Source: Acidobacteriota bacterium (GTDB lineage Bacteria; Acidobacteriota; Terriglobia; Bryobacterales; Bryobacteraceae). Taken from it: a DNA stretch of 41,005 nucleotides. This document shows positions 25,914-35,350 of the stretch, in pieces. The stretch is taken from the NCBI GenBank assembly GCA_017304135.1, contig JAFLBB010000038.1, positions 1 through 41,005 of the forward strand, written 5' to 3'. The notes beneath the pieces were generated by a model, which was given only the letters and a program-made list of their open reading frames with translations, was not told the origin of the DNA and did not search any database. The position numbers were made by a program, and so were the translations under genes. Position 1 is the stretch's first letter. Every line of letters starts with the position of its first letter.

Positions 25914-25942
25914 ATTGTAGGGGACTCAGTTGGTGCGGGCAA
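25914..25942 (-). promoter_or_regulatory. hrcA promoter
   Basis: On the minus strand TTGCCC (25942-25937) and TACAAT (25919-25914) are 17 bases apart. The start site would be near 25907, about 20 bases before the ATG. This is a sigma70-like promoter; no heat-shock operator is visible in or around it. Confidence 0.6.
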
Positions 25943-26030
25943 GGGCGCGCGGTGCGCGCGATGCGCAACAGGCCGCGCGGGACGGAGACTGGCGGGACGC
26001 GGGCGGGGTGTGATAGGTTGGCCGCCACCT

Positions 26031-27026
26031 ATGCAACTGATTTCTTTCACCAGCCTGGGAGTGCTGCTGGCGGCCACGGCTGCGTTGGCGCAACCGCAAG
26101 CGGCGCAACTTCCCAACACCGACAAGTACTACATTCTGGGGCCGGATTCGCTGCCGCAAGAGGGCGTGCCGAAGGGCACGATGAAGGGGCCGTTCCAGAT
26201 TGAGAGCAAGGTCTACGAGGGCACCTCGCACACCTACTGGATCTACGTGCCGGCGCAGTATGACGCCAGGAAGCCGGCGAGTCTGCTCGTCGTCAACGAC
26301 GGCCCGGCGCACATGGACCCCAACGGCAGCGCGCGGATTCCGAACGTGCTCGACAACCTGATCTACCGGCGCGAGCTTCCGGTGATGATCGGCGTGTTCA
26401 TCAGCCCTGGGCGGCGGCCGGACCAGCCCGATCCGACACCGAGCGATTGGGGCGACCGGGCGACGAACCGGCCGACGGAGTACAACGTGTTGGACGACCG
26501 CTATCCGCGGGTGATCATCGATGAGCTGATGCCGGCGGTGGAGAAGGACTACAACATCTCAAAAGACCCGGAGCAGCGCGGCATTGCGGGCACGAGTTCG
26601 GGGGCGATTGCGGCGTTCACGGTGGCCTGGCACCGGCCGGACCAGTTCCGCAAGGTGTGGAGCATCGTGGGCAGCTTCACGAACCTGCGCGGCGGGCATG
26701 CCTATCCGGACATGATCCGGAAGGAGGCGAAGAAGCCGATCCGCATCTTCCTGGTGGACGGGCGCAACGACAACCGCGGCATCCGGCGCGACGGCACCTA
26801 CGACCAGACGCGCGACTGGTTTTATCAGAACGTGCGGATGGTGGAGGCGCTGAAGGAGAAGGGCTACGACATGTCGTATCACTTCGGCGTAGGCAAGCAC
26901 GGGTTGAAGTCGGGCGGGCCGTTCATTCCGGAGATGATGCGGTGGCTGTGGCGCGATCATCCGCTGTCGACGGATGTGAACGACATGGTGGAGCGCGGGT
27001 TCAACGAGCCGAAGGCGAAGCAGTAG
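26031..27026 (+). CDS. Secreted esterase, enterochelin-esterase-like (PF00756 type)
   Basis: The 331-residue alpha/beta hydrolase has a signal peptide (residues 1-20, ALA before QPQ). The nucleophile is S189 in the GxSxG motif GTSSG (187-191). An acidic residue lies in [11 protein letters not shown] (around 255) and a C-terminal His in [11 protein letters not shown]. The fold and the [13 protein letters not shown] entry strand are typical of the esterase D/enterochelin esterase family, which in soil bacteria includes acetyl- and feruloyl-esterases acting on plant polysaccharides. The ATG at 26031 is chosen because it gives a clean signal peptide; the earlier in-frame start reads through the intergenic region. 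It is followed by a strong terminator. Confidence 0.88.
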   Translation: MQLISFTSLGVLLAATAALAQPQAAQLPNTDKYYILGPDSLPQEGVPKGTMKGPFQIESKVYEGTSHTYWIYVPAQYDARKPASLLVVNDGPAHMDPNGSARIPNVLDNLIYRRELPVMIGVFISPGRRPDQPDPTPSDWGDRATNRPTEYNVLDDRYPRVIIDELMPAVEKDYNISKDPEQRGIAGTSSGAIAAFTVAWHRPDQFRKVWSIVGSFTNLRGGHAYPDMIRKEAKKPIRIFLVDGRNDNRGIRRDGTYDQTRDWFYQNVRMVEALKEKGYDMSYHFGVGKHGLKSGGPFIPEMMRWLWRDHPLSTDVNDMVERGFNEPKAKQ

Positions 27027-27044
27027 TAGCAGGAGCGGAAACTG

Positions 27045-27085
27045 AAACGCGGCGGCCTCCCCAGGAGATGCCGCCGCGTTTTCTT
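27045..27085 (+). terminator. Rho-independent terminator after esterase
   Basis: AAACGCGGCGGC (27045-27056) pairs with GCCGCCGCGTTT (27070-27081) around a 13-base loop and runs into TTTTCTT. It lies between the convergent esterase and TonB-receptor genes. In the minus direction the stem is followed by TTT only, so it may act weakly on the receptor transcript too. Confidence 0.85.
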
Positions 27086-27123
27086 GCACCCCGTGGCTGG
27101 ACGGGGCGAAGGGTGTGCGGCGC

Positions 27124-30100
27124 TCAGAACCGGATCATCAGGGTGAGGTTCATGAGCGGCTGGCCGCCGAGGGAGGCGGTGCGCGGGTCGTCACCGTACT
27201 TGCCGAAGGTGCGCGGGTTGCGGAAGTCGACGGCGGTGGTGGGACCGGTGAAGTTGAAGGTCTTGAAGACGTTCTGGAAGTCCCAACGGAGCTGGGCGTT
27301 CCAGCGCTCGCCGAGGTAGAAATTCTTCTGGGCGGAGACCTGGCTCCAGAGGAGGCCGGGGCCGGTGATGATGTTGCGGCCGGCATTGCCGACGCGGAAG
27401 TTGCAGCCGGCGGGGTTGACGGCGGTGAGCGTGTTGCCGCAGCCGCCGGGCCAGGCGAAGGCGTTGATGTCGATGACAGCGGGGCGGTTCTGCTGGGTGA
27501 AGCGGTCGGGGCCGCCGTTGTCCCAGGTGCTGTTGTCGTGCACGGGCTGGCCGACGAGGTCGGGACGGCGGCTACCGGCAAAGCCGGGGTAGTAGTTGTA
27601 GGGGCTGTTGGCGAAGCTGAAGTTGAGCGGGTTGCCTGTCTCCATGGTTTGGATCCAGGAGATTTCCAGGCCGCTGGCAATCCAGCCGAGGACACCGCTG
27701 TTCATGAAGCGTTTGCCCTTGCCGAAGGGGAGTTCGTAGTTGATGGTGCCGATGAAGCGGTGGCTGCGGTCATAGCCGCAGCGGGCCTTCTCGAGGCCGC
27801 GGTCCTGGATGGGGGCGACGCCGCCGCCGGAGTTGTCGTTGTCCTGGCTGTTGATGCACTTGGAGAAGGTGTAGAAGGTGTTGAAGAACATGCCGTCGGA
27901 GAGGCGCTTTTCCAACTTGACGGTGCCGGAGTGGAAGCTGGAGTGGCCGAAGTTGGAGCGCATGTTGATGTCGCCGAAGTGGTTGAAGGGCCGGTAATTC
28001 TGTGAAGCGGCCAGAACCTGGCTTTGGAGTGCGGCGTTGCCGTTGGCGAAGTCGACGGGGAAGGTATTGGCCTGCCAGCGTTCCACGAGGCCGACGCCGG
28101 AGGAGCCCTGGTAGCTGAACTCGAGCAGGTAGTTGCGCGTGAACTCGTACTGCACGCTGGCGTTCCAGTTGAGCACGTAGGGATTGCGCAGGTTCTGGTC
28201 CCACCAGGCCACGCCGCGGTTGCTGAAGTTGGTGCCGCGGAAGGGAGCCGAGAGGTCGGGGTTGATGAGGAACGCGGGAGCGGCGGCGGCGCGGCTGATC
28301 TGGTAGATCGGCGTGGGGTTGCCGGGCAGGGGTTCGACGTTGGCAATGGCCTGGTATTCGTCGTACTGGTCGCGCGAGGAGGGGAACTTGACGTCGACGG
28401 TGTACATGCCGATGCCGCCGCGGAAGACCCATTTTTCCATGGGGTGCCAGGCGACGCCGAGGCGCGGGTTGAAGTTGTTGCTGTCGCGGCGGTTGAGGCC
28501 GCTCTTGGGGTGCACGATGGCGCCCGTACGGCCCGTGAGGGGGTCGGTGGCGGTGGGGTCGAAGTTCGACATGAGGCCGTACTTGGTGTTGAACGGGCTC
28601 TCATTGCTGTAGCGGAGGCCAATGTTGAGGGTGAGCTCGGGGTTCACCTTCCAGTCGTCCTGAATGTAGAAGCTGTGAATGGAGGAGCGGGGAAGCCAGC
28701 TCGAAGTTTCGCCGCGGAAGACGGCCGATTGCAGATAGCCGGTGAGGAAGCCGGCCATGGTGTTGCCGGTATTGGGGACGGTGGCTCCGTTGGGTTGGAG
28801 GCCCGCGGTGACACCGGCGAAGGAGTACTGGGTGAAGTTGCCCTGGATGGCGCTGTTGAGGCGGTAGCGCAGGACCTCATAGCCGAACTTGAGGGCGTGG
28901 GTGCCCTTGATGACCGAAGTGTCGTTGCGGAACGAGAGGGTCTCGTTGACCAACTGGCTGGGGTTGTTGCCATAGATGCCGTAGATGGAGTCGGCGGCGT
29001 AGCGGTTGGTGTTGCCCCCGCTGAAGCTGGGCACGACCGGGTTGGGGTGGTTGGGGATGCCGAGCTTCTGGCCCCAGTTTTCGCCGAAGCCGGGGATGGT
29101 GGTGCGGTTGACGCGGCGGAAGTAGCCAACGCGGGCGTCGTTGACGATGTTGGGGCGGAGGATCCAGGTTTTGCCCATCGAGAGGTTGCGCTGGTAGAAG
29201 GGAGCGTCGCGGCCTTGCGAAGCATCAAAGGCGCCCTGGTCTTCCTTGATGTTGATGGGGCGGCCGAGGCCGTTCTGGCGGTTCTCGGTGTAGCTGCCGT
29301 ACATTTTCAGGCCGGGATTGAACTGGTGGTCGATGCGGAGGTTGAAGTCGTCGAAGAAGACCTTGGCGAACTCCGTGCCGAGGAGGTTGCCGCTGGGGCC
29401 CTGGGCGTTAAAAGTGCCGGCACGGTTGGGCTTCACCCAGGGGTCGATGGCGATGACGTTGCGGGCGACGGGGTCGAAGCGCCCGGTGGGGACGATGTTG
29501 CCGGGGAAGGGATCGCGGGCCCAGGTGCCGTCGGCGTTGCGGCGGGTGGTGGCGGGGTCAAAGATGGGGTTGGCGGTGACGCCGGGGAAGTTGAAATTAC
29601 CGGCGAGCATTTCGGCGGTGGGGGTGGTGGCGTCGACCTGAGCGACCTTCTTTTCGTGGAGTCGCTGGTAGCCAAAGAAGAAGAAGGTGCGGTTTTTGAT
29701 GATGGGTCCGCCGACGTTGGCGTCGGGCTGCATGAAGAAGACAGACTGGCCATTGGGGCGTCCGGCGGTGGGGGCCGAGGAGCGGTCGCGGTCATAGAAG
29801 AGCCGGTGTTGCATGCTGCGCGTGCGGCCGTAGAAGGAGGCCATGCCGTGAATTTCGTTGGTGCCGCTCTTTTTGGCGACGCTGATCACGCCGCCGGCGG
29901 AGTGGCCGTATTCGGCCGGGGGCACGGTGGTGAGCACCTTCACTTCGGCGAGGGCATTCTGGAGGGGCTTGATGGTTTCCGTGCCGCCTTGCTGGTCATT
30001 GCCGTTGACGCCGTCCTCGAAGATGCCGATGGCGCCGCTGCGCTGGCCGGCGAGGTGGTAGCTGCCGAGGCTGCCGCCGTAGGCATAGCCGCCGGAGGTC

Positions 30101-30576
30101 ATGCCGGGGACGAGGTTCAGGGTGGAGTTGACGTAGCGCTGGTAGAGCGGCAGGTCATACAACACCGAGCCGGCGACGACCGAACCGGTGGCCGAGGTTT
30201 CGGTTTCCAGCAGCGTGGCGGCGCTGGAGACCTCGATGGACTCATTGAGGCTGCCGACCTGAAGCGCCGCGTCGACGGCGAGGGTGTCGCCGGTGCGGAG
30301 TTCGACTTCCTGCGTGGTCTTCTTGAAGCCCTGGGCTTCCACCGTGACGCGATACTTGCCGGGATTCAAGGAAAGCACCCGGTATAAACCGTCGTCATTC
30401 GCGGTGGCTTTGAATGTGAAATTGGTGTCGGCGGCAACGACTGTGATGGTCGCGCCGGGCACGATGGCCCCGCTCGCATCGCTGATGCGGCCGGTGATGG
30501 TGCCGATGCCGATTTGTGCCAGGAGAACAGTACCCAGACACACAGCACAGGCGAAAACCGATGTAAGTTTTCTCAT
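27124..30576 (-). CDS. TonB-dependent receptor, Oar-like, with carboxypeptidase-regulatory-like N-terminal domain
   Basis: The 1150-residue outer-membrane receptor starts with a signal peptide (about 1-20). A carboxypeptidase regulatory-like beta-sandwich follows (GRISDASGAIVPGATITV... at about 30-110), then a plug domain and a large beta barrel ending in Phe (LMIRF), the usual outer-membrane assembly signal. The family is expanded in Acidobacteria and is thought to import large substrates such as oligosaccharides, powered by TonB. The ATG at 30576 is chosen because GAGAAGGGG lies seven bases upstream and the signal peptide starts there; a TTG six codons earlier is rejected. Confidence 0.92.
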   Translation of the reverse strand: MRKLTSVFACAVCLGTVLLAQIGIGTITGRISDASGAIVPGATITVVAADTNFTFKATANDDGLYRVLSLNPGKYRVTVEAQGFKKTTQEVELRTGDTLAVDAALQVGSLNESIEVSSAATLLETETSATGSVVAGSVLYDLPLYQRYVNSTLNLVPGMTSGGYAYGGSLGSYHLAGQRSGAIGIFEDGVNGNDQQGGTETIKPLQNALAEVKVLTTVPPAEYGHSAGGVISVAKKSGTNEIHGMASFYGRTRSMQHRLFYDRDRSSAPTAGRPNGQSVFFMQPDANVGGPIIKNRTFFFFGYQRLHEKKVAQVDATTPTAEMLAGNFNFPGVTANPIFDPATTRRNADGTWARDPFPGNIVPTGRFDPVARNVIAIDPWVKPNRAGTFNAQGPSGNLLGTEFAKVFFDDFNLRIDHQFNPGLKMYGSYTENRQNGLGRPINIKEDQGAFDASQGRDAPFYQRNLSMGKTWILRPNIVNDARVGYFRRVNRTTIPGFGENWGQKLGIPNHPNPVVPSFSGGNTNRYAADSIYGIYGNNPSQLVNETLSFRNDTSVIKGTHALKFGYEVLRYRLNSAIQGNFTQYSFAGVTAGLQPNGATVPNTGNTMAGFLTGYLQSAVFRGETSSWLPRSSIHSFYIQDDWKVNPELTLNIGLRYSNESPFNTKYGLMSNFDPTATDPLTGRTGAIVHPKSGLNRRDSNNFNPRLGVAWHPMEKWVFRGGIGMYTVDVKFPSSRDQYDEYQAIANVEPLPGNPTPIYQISRAAAAPAFLINPDLSAPFRGTNFSNRGVAWWDQNLRNPYVLNWNASVQYEFTRNYLLEFSYQGSSGVGLVERWQANTFPVDFANGNAALQSQVLAASQNYRPFNHFGDINMRSNFGHSSFHSGTVKLEKRLSDGMFFNTFYTFSKCINSQDNDNSGGGVAPIQDRGLEKARCGYDRSHRFIGTINYELPFGKGKRFMNSGVLGWIASGLEISWIQTMETGNPLNFSFANSPYNYYPGFAGSRRPDLVGQPVHDNSTWDNGGPDRFTQQNRPAVIDINAFAWPGGCGNTLTAVNPAGCNFRVGNAGRNIITGPGLLWSQVSAQKNFYLGERWNAQLRWDFQNVFKTFNFTGPTTAVDFRNPRTFGKYGDDPRTASLGGQPLMNLTLMIRF

Positions 30577-30621
30577 GTAACTACCCCTTCTCAATCAATA
30601 CGCGAACTGCAAGTTGGGGGG

Positions 30622-30650
30622 AGTATATATCAGGAAGGCGACGGTGCCAA
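30622..30650 (-). promoter_or_regulatory. Promoter of TonB-receptor gene
   Basis: On the minus strand TTGGCA (30650-30645) and TATACT (30627-30622) are exactly 17 bases apart. The start site near 30615 gives a leader of about 40 bases containing the SD at 30592-30584. This is the clearest sigma70-type promoter in the window. Confidence 0.75.
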
Positions 30651-30892
30651 CGGGGTGGCGAGATATTTTTTGGGGGAGGCGTGACCAATGGGATGAAGCG
30701 CGGAAAGGGCTCCGGGCGGAGCGAGGCGGCGGGCGTGGGGAGTAATTCCGGTTCCACGCCTGTGGCGTCCGGGTGGATGAACGTGCAGTGTTTCCAGCGG
30801 GAATTCCGGGTTAAAGATGCGCGCGAACTAGGGAGAGTCGCTGCTGGTAGGTCTGCGGCCATTCGCCGATGGCAGGAGCAGAGGGAAAGATT
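30651..30892. other. Intergenic region between TonB receptor and PEP-CTERM gene
   Basis: No credible coding frame was found. The region separates divergent genes and must contain the plus-strand promoter for the PEP-CTERM gene, but no clear -35/-10 pair could be assigned. Confidence 0.4.
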
Positions 30893-31540
30893 ATGAAGCG
30901 CGTTTTCCTGCTCTTGCTGTTGGCGGCGCCTTCGGTGGTTGCGGGGCCGATTGTGGGGTTGACGGAGACGCAGCACTGGGTCATGTCATTCGATACGACC
31001 GACTATTCGGTCGAATTTACGATACCCATCGCGCACGGGAAACCCATTCGGCCCAACTGGGAATTCATCATCAGCTACGTAGCCGTCACTGGCACCAGTT
31101 GGACTAACGCCACGTGTACGAACTCATTTCCCCAACCGGCACCATGCACTGGGAGCAACTCATTCACGCTCCAGATGGAGTACGGAGGGCTGCATGCCTT
31201 GAACTCCTTCGGAACCTGGCTCAACGGGCACGTCGAAGTGCCTCCAGGGGAAACTGTGCCGCTGACCGTCGAACAACCGTTCTACCTGTGGATCGCGATG
31301 GAGCCATACACCTATGGGCCCGCAGCGCCCAGCGGTGAGCTTGTGGTCAACGGATCGTTCGCTCCGCATGGCGGAATTGTGCCAGAGATGCAGCGGTTTG
31401 AGATCGTGCTCGATGTCGAGATCTCCTCTGCCTTCGAGGCTCCCGAGCCCTCGACGCTGCCGATGATGGCATCAGGGCTGGGCTTGCTGTTGGCGGCGGC
31501 GGGGGTGCGCAAGTTTCGGGCGGGGCGAGGCAAGAGGTAA
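30893..31540 (+). CDS. PEP-CTERM sorting-domain protein
   Basis: The 215-residue exported protein has a signal peptide (MKRVFLLLLLAAPSVVAG) and a unique central domain with one cysteine pair (around 70-80). The C-terminal tripartite signal is PEPSTLP, a transmembrane segment and the basic tail VRKFRAGRGKR. PEP-CTERM proteins are processed by exosortase (EpsH/XrtA type) and are tied to exopolysaccharide production; the central domain gives no functional clue. The ATG at 30893 follows GAGGGAAAG at SD distance; an in-frame start at 30869 lacks this. Confidence 0.85.
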   Translation: MKRVFLLLLLAAPSVVAGPIVGLTETQHWVMSFDTTDYSVEFTIPIAHGKPIRPNWEFIISYVAVTGTSWTNATCTNSFPQPAPCTGSNSFTLQMEYGGLHALNSFGTWLNGHVEVPPGETVPLTVEQPFYLWIAMEPYTYGPAAPSGELVVNGSFAPHGGIVPEMQRFEIVLDVEISSAFEAPEPSTLPMMASGLGLLLAAAGVRKFRAGRGKR

Positions 31541-31557
31541 AAGAAGCCCAAACGCAA

Positions 31558-31584
31558 CGCACCCGGCCTTGTGAGCCGGGTGCG
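31558..31584. terminator. Convergent hairpin between PEP-CTERM and TonB-receptor genes
   Basis: CGCACCCGGC (31558-31567) and GCCGGGTGCG (31575-31584) form a perfect 10-bp stem with a seven-base loop. Neither side has a canonical T-tract, so it may be an imperfect bidirectional terminator or an mRNA 3'-end stabiliser. Confidence 0.55.
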
Positions 31585-31615
31585 TGTGGATTGCGGGGCT
31601 GGGCCAGCCGCGCGG

Positions 31616-34600
31616 TTAAAAAATGAACTTCGCCGTGAGCTGAATACGCCGCGCGTAGTTGGCCTGGGTGGAAGTCTGGATGGTGCCGAACTGAACCACG
31701 GCCGGGTTGGTGTTCGGCGCGCCGAACAGCGGGTGGTTGAAGGCGTTGAGGAACTCCGCCTTGAACTGGGCGTTGAGGCTTTCCTTGAAGCGTGTGTTCT
31801 TGATCAACGACAGGTCATAGTTGTTGATCTTGTCGGCGCGCAGGAAGCCGAAGCGGAGCGGGAAGTTGCGGATGTTGCGGTCGAGTTGAAGGGCTGAGTT
31901 GCGCTCAAAGCCGGCGTTCACGTTGAACCACTGGGCAAGAGACTGCTGGCCGCCATCGAGGCGAAGGTTCTTCACGTCGCCGTTGAAGATGACGTTGCCG
32001 AAGTTGATCGGCGCGCCGCTCTGGAGGGAGTAGATGCCGGAGAGCTGCCAGCCGCCAATGAGGCCATTGGCGATGCCCTTCAGCTCGCCGCCGAGCATTT
32101 TGCCGCGGCCGAAGGGGAGCTCCCAAATACCGCTGATGGTGAGGCGGTGCGGACGGTCGGCTTCGGAGATGACTTCGACGGGCCGCGGGTCGTCCTGGTT
32201 CAGCAGTTCGCTGGCCTGCATGAATTTGGAGAAGGTGTAGTTGAGCATGACGGTGTAGCCGCGCGAGAAGCGCTTCTCCACCTGAAGCTGGGCGGAGTGA
32301 TACCAGGAGTAGCCGTCGAAGCGGGCGTGGGTGACGCCGTCGAAATGCGGGTAGGGGCGCAGCAGGCGTTCGCGGCCGATGTTGACGGAGGTGAGGCCCG
32401 CGATGGCGCCCGCGGGGAGCAGGTTGAGATAGGGGTTGGGCAGGTTGGCGCTGAGGTAGTTGATGCGCGTGTTGTCGCGGGTGGGCGAGGTGCTCAGGTA
32501 CTGCTGCGGGGTGACGTTGAGGTTCTGCGACATCTCCACGTTGTTGCCGCGGTTGCCGACGTAGAGACCTTCGACGACGAAGCCCTGGCCGACTTCGCGC
32601 TGGATGCTCAACTGCCAGCGCTGCATGTAGGGCATGACGGGCTGTTGGTCAAAGAACGTGATGCCCTGGCCGACGAAGGTGAGGGTGCCCTGGGCGGCGC
32701 CGAGGGGTTCGAGCACGCCGTTGGGGAAGGGGTTGGAGAGTGAGCCGGTGAAGTTCAGGTTGTCGGTGGTGGCAAAGAACGGCGTGTTGCGGCTGAAGCC
32801 GGACTGGATGACATCGCCACGGCGCTGGCCGAGGAAGCCGAAGAAGATGCCATAGCCGCCGCGGATGACGGTCTTCGGATCGGCCTGGTAGGCAAAGCCG
32901 ATGCGCGGCATGAGGTTGCGCTTGGGCGTGTCATAGACACCGCGGGACTGTCCGCCGATGCCGACGAAATTGAGCCCGCCGCGGGAGAGGAACTGCGAGG
33001 CTGCAACTTCCGGTGTTGGATTGCGGGCATAGGCGGTTTGGGCCGCGCCTTCGAAGGGCTGGACGACGGAGGTGTCGAAGCCTTTCACGGAGCGGTTGTA
33101 GCGCTCGGTGAGGGCGCCTTCAAACTCCCAGCGCACGCCGAGGTTGAGCGAGAGCTTGCGGGTGACCTTCCAGTCGTCATGGACGAAGAAGCCCCAGGAC
33201 AGGGACTGCTCGGCATAGCTGGCCGGGCGGGCGACAAAGCTGGAGTTGTTAGGCAGACCGAGCAGGAAGGCGGCCACGGACTGGCCAAGCGAACCGGGGG
33301 CGGTGGGGGAGTTATCAAGCGGACCGCGGGTCCAGGAGGCGTCGAAGTTGAACTGGCCGGTCTGGTTGTTGGCAAAGAAGAGGCTATTTTCGCGGTAGGC
33401 GCGGAACTCCATACCGGTCTTCAGGAAGTGGGCGCCGATGGACTTCTGCACCGTGCCGTTGAAGGAATGGGTATCGATGGGGCGGTATTCGCCGCCCACG
33501 CCGGTGCCCTGGTAGCCGGTGATGTCGAAGCGCGGGAAGCGGCGCGTACTGGCGTCGGTGAGGTTATTGAAGGAGGAGGGGAAGCCCAGGCTGGTGGCGT
33601 CAAAGCCGCGCGCGTCGGGGCCGGCATTGGTGCCGCGGATGAAGCGGTTGTAGCCGTAGCGGACGTTGAGCACGGTGGTGGGCGTCAGCGTGTAGACATC
33701 GTCGAAGACCGCCGAACGGGAGACGAAGAGGAAGTATTCGCCGGTGGCGGCGTTGTTGAAGTAGTCGTTGTAATTGGAGTCGCGGTCATACCAGCTGTAG
33801 CGGCCAAAGACGCGCTGCTTGTCCGAAAGTGTGTGGTCGATGCGGACCGAGTGGGTGGCGTACTTGATATTCTCCGGCAGCGAAGGATTCTGGAAGTTGT
33901 TCGTGCCGTCGGCGTTGCCGGCCGAAAGCGGGGCCGGGTAGTAGGTGTCGAGCACTTTCTTGGAGATGGGATTGAACAGCGACGCTGGGATGATGTTGCC
34001 GGCGAAGGGCTGTGAGCTGAAGCGGCCGCCGGCGGCGGTGGCGCGGGTGAAGGGGTTGTAGATCTGGTAGTTGGCACCGAGGGCGAGGAGCTTGGAGAAG
34101 TCGCCGTTGCGCATTTCCATGGTGGGGACGGTGGCCGTGCCGTTGTTGCGCGGGCGGGACTCGTGGATGCCCTCATAGCCGTACTGGAAGAAGGTCTTGT
34201 TGCGGCCGTCGTAGAGTTTGGGGATGAAAACGGGTCCGCCGGCGACGCCGCCCCAGCGGTCGTAGGTGAACTCAGGGCGCGCAATGCGGTTGGCGTTGGC
34301 GAAGTAGTCGTTGGCGAACAGCTCTGGCGCCATCTTGTTGTAGTAGGCCGTGCCGTGAAGGGCGTTGGTGCCGGACTTGAGGCTGATGTTGGTAACGCCG
34401 CCTTCGGTCTGCCCGAAGCTGGCGTCGAAGGTCGCTGTCTGGACTTTGAACTCGGCGACGAGGTCGGCTGGGGGCACGTAGGAGGAGATCACTTCGCCGG
34501 CGTTGGCGGTGGCCGTAGAGGGCGCGCCGTCAATGGTGACGTCGCTGCGGTTGGCCTTGGTGCCGTCCATGGAGTAGCCGACGATATGGGTGGGCTCGAA

Positions 34601-35149
34601 GGGGCGGTCGAGGCGCGGATCGCGTGTGAAGGAGACGCCGGAGGCGAGCCCGATGAGGAAATAGGGATTCCCGTGCGGGATGGGCAACTCACTCACGCGG
34701 CGGCCGTCGACCACTTGGCCGAGTGAGGACGAGGTGGTGTTCAGCAGCGGCGTTTCGCCGGTAACGGTGACACTTTGTTCGGTGCCGCCGACTTCCAGCG
34801 AGAGGTTGACCTCAACACGGTCGTTGACACGGACCTCGATGCCGTCGCGGACGAAGCGTTTGAAACCGTCGGACTGGGCCACCACCTGGTATTCGCCAGG
34901 TATGAGGTACGCGGCCTGGTAGTGACCGGACTCGTTGGTGGTGAGGGACACCTTGGTGCCCATGGTTTTGCTGATCACGTCGACCTTGGCGCTGGGGATA
35001 ACAGCACCGGTGGAGTCTGTAATCGTGCCTACGATCGTGCCGCGGGCCTCCTGGGACCAGGCAGGCGGTACGAGCAGGAACGTGAGAAGAAGCAGCGCCG
35101 CGGCGGCGGAACGGAACCGGCGGTCATGGCGCAAACGGAGCGGTGTCAT
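31616..35149 (-). CDS. TonB-dependent receptor, Oar-like, second copy
   Basis: The 1177-residue receptor has the same architecture as the one at 27124-30576: signal peptide (about 8-33, ending PAWSQ), carboxypeptidase-regulatory-like domain ([19 protein letters not shown]), plug and barrel ending in FIF. The two are paralogs but clearly diverged. The ATG at 35149 is preceded by AGGAGGT six bases upstream; an in-frame start at 35185 adds residues before the signal peptide and is rejected. It is divergent from the IclR/PBP-type regulator, suggesting substrate-controlled expression. Confidence 0.92.
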   Translation of the reverse strand: MTPLRLRHDRRFRSAAAALLLLTFLLVPPAWSQEARGTIVGTITDSTGAVIPSAKVDVISKTMGTKVSLTTNESGHYQAAYLIPGEYQVVAQSDGFKRFVRDGIEVRVNDRVEVNLSLEVGGTEQSVTVTGETPLLNTTSSSLGQVVDGRRVSELPIPHGNPYFLIGLASGVSFTRDPRLDRPFEPTHIVGYSMDGTKANRSDVTIDGAPSTATANAGEVISSYVPPADLVAEFKVQTATFDASFGQTEGGVTNISLKSGTNALHGTAYYNKMAPELFANDYFANANRIARPEFTYDRWGGVAGGPVFIPKLYDGRNKTFFQYGYEGIHESRPRNNGTATVPTMEMRNGDFSKLLALGANYQIYNPFTRATAAGGRFSSQPFAGNIIPASLFNPISKKVLDTYYPAPLSAGNADGTNNFQNPSLPENIKYATHSVRIDHTLSDKQRVFGRYSWYDRDSNYNDYFNNAATGEYFLFVSRSAVFDDVYTLTPTTVLNVRYGYNRFIRGTNAGPDARGFDATSLGFPSSFNNLTDASTRRFPRFDITGYQGTGVGGEYRPIDTHSFNGTVQKSIGAHFLKTGMEFRAYRENSLFFANNQTGQFNFDASWTRGPLDNSPTAPGSLGQSVAAFLLGLPNNSSFVARPASYAEQSLSWGFFVHDDWKVTRKLSLNLGVRWEFEGALTERYNRSVKGFDTSVVQPFEGAAQTAYARNPTPEVAASQFLSRGGLNFVGIGGQSRGVYDTPKRNLMPRIGFAYQADPKTVIRGGYGIFFGFLGQRRGDVIQSGFSRNTPFFATTDNLNFTGSLSNPFPNGVLEPLGAAQGTLTFVGQGITFFDQQPVMPYMQRWQLSIQREVGQGFVVEGLYVGNRGNNVEMSQNLNVTPQQYLSTSPTRDNTRINYLSANLPNPYLNLLPAGAIAGLTSVNIGRERLLRPYPHFDGVTHARFDGYSWYHSAQLQVEKRFSRGYTVMLNYTFSKFMQASELLNQDDPRPVEVISEADRPHRLTISGIWELPFGRGKMLGGELKGIANGLIGGWQLSGIYSLQSGAPINFGNVIFNGDVKNLRLDGGQQSLAQWFNVNAGFERNSALQLDRNIRNFPLRFGFLRADKINNYDLSLIKNTRFKESLNAQFKAEFLNAFNHPLFGAPNTNPAVVQFGTIQTSTQANYARRIQLTAKFIF

Positions 35150-35179
35150 GTTGACCTCCTGATCTAGCTGGCCCGATGC

Positions 35180-35195
35180 TGACACACAAGTGTCA
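35180..35195. promoter_or_regulatory. Inverted repeat upstream of TonB receptor, candidate operator
   Basis: TGACAC-ACAA-GTGTCA is a perfect 6-bp inverted repeat with a 4-bp spacer, about 30 bases upstream of the TonB-receptor start codon in the divergent regulator/receptor gap. The position suits an operator; the binding protein is not known, but the adjacent regulator is the obvious candidate. Confidence 0.55.
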
Positions 35196-35241
35196 TTAGG
35201 CCAAGCAAACTGTAACCGTTCTCACTGGTTTTACTATGTGA

Positions 35242-35264
35242 TACGCTCTAGGGTGAAGAGCGTA
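35242..35264. promoter_or_regulatory. Inverted repeat TACGCTCT-N7-AGAGCGTA
   Basis: A perfect 8-bp inverted repeat with a 7-bp spacer lies in the middle of the 201-bp divergent region. It has no T-tract and lies outside both coding regions, so an operator or short hairpin is more likely than a terminator. Confidence 0.55.
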
Positions 35265-35317
35265 GGGAAAACAAACATCGAATCAATGCTCTGAACCGCT
35301 TTACTGTTGCGATATGG

Positions 35318-35335
35318 AATTCAGTACAAATTCAG
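35318..35335. repeat. Direct repeat AATTCAG x2, 11-bp phase
   Basis: AATTCAG occurs at 35318-35324 and 35329-35335, one helical turn apart, immediately upstream of the SD (GAGG at 35342-35345) of the regulator gene. This may be an autoregulatory half-site pair. Confidence 0.4.
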
Positions 35336-35350
35336 TGAGCTGAGGCTGTT

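Noticed and set aside
28024..30387. 787-codon open frame antisense to the TonB-receptor gene
   Set aside because: It is a Gly/Ala/Val-rich shadow frame typical of high-GC coding DNA; the opposite strand encodes a clear receptor with signal peptide and barrel.
35212..35234. GTAACC ... GGTTTTAC as a LacI-type operator
   Set aside because: The arms are unequal and the spacer is long; much weaker than the two perfect inverted repeats nearby.
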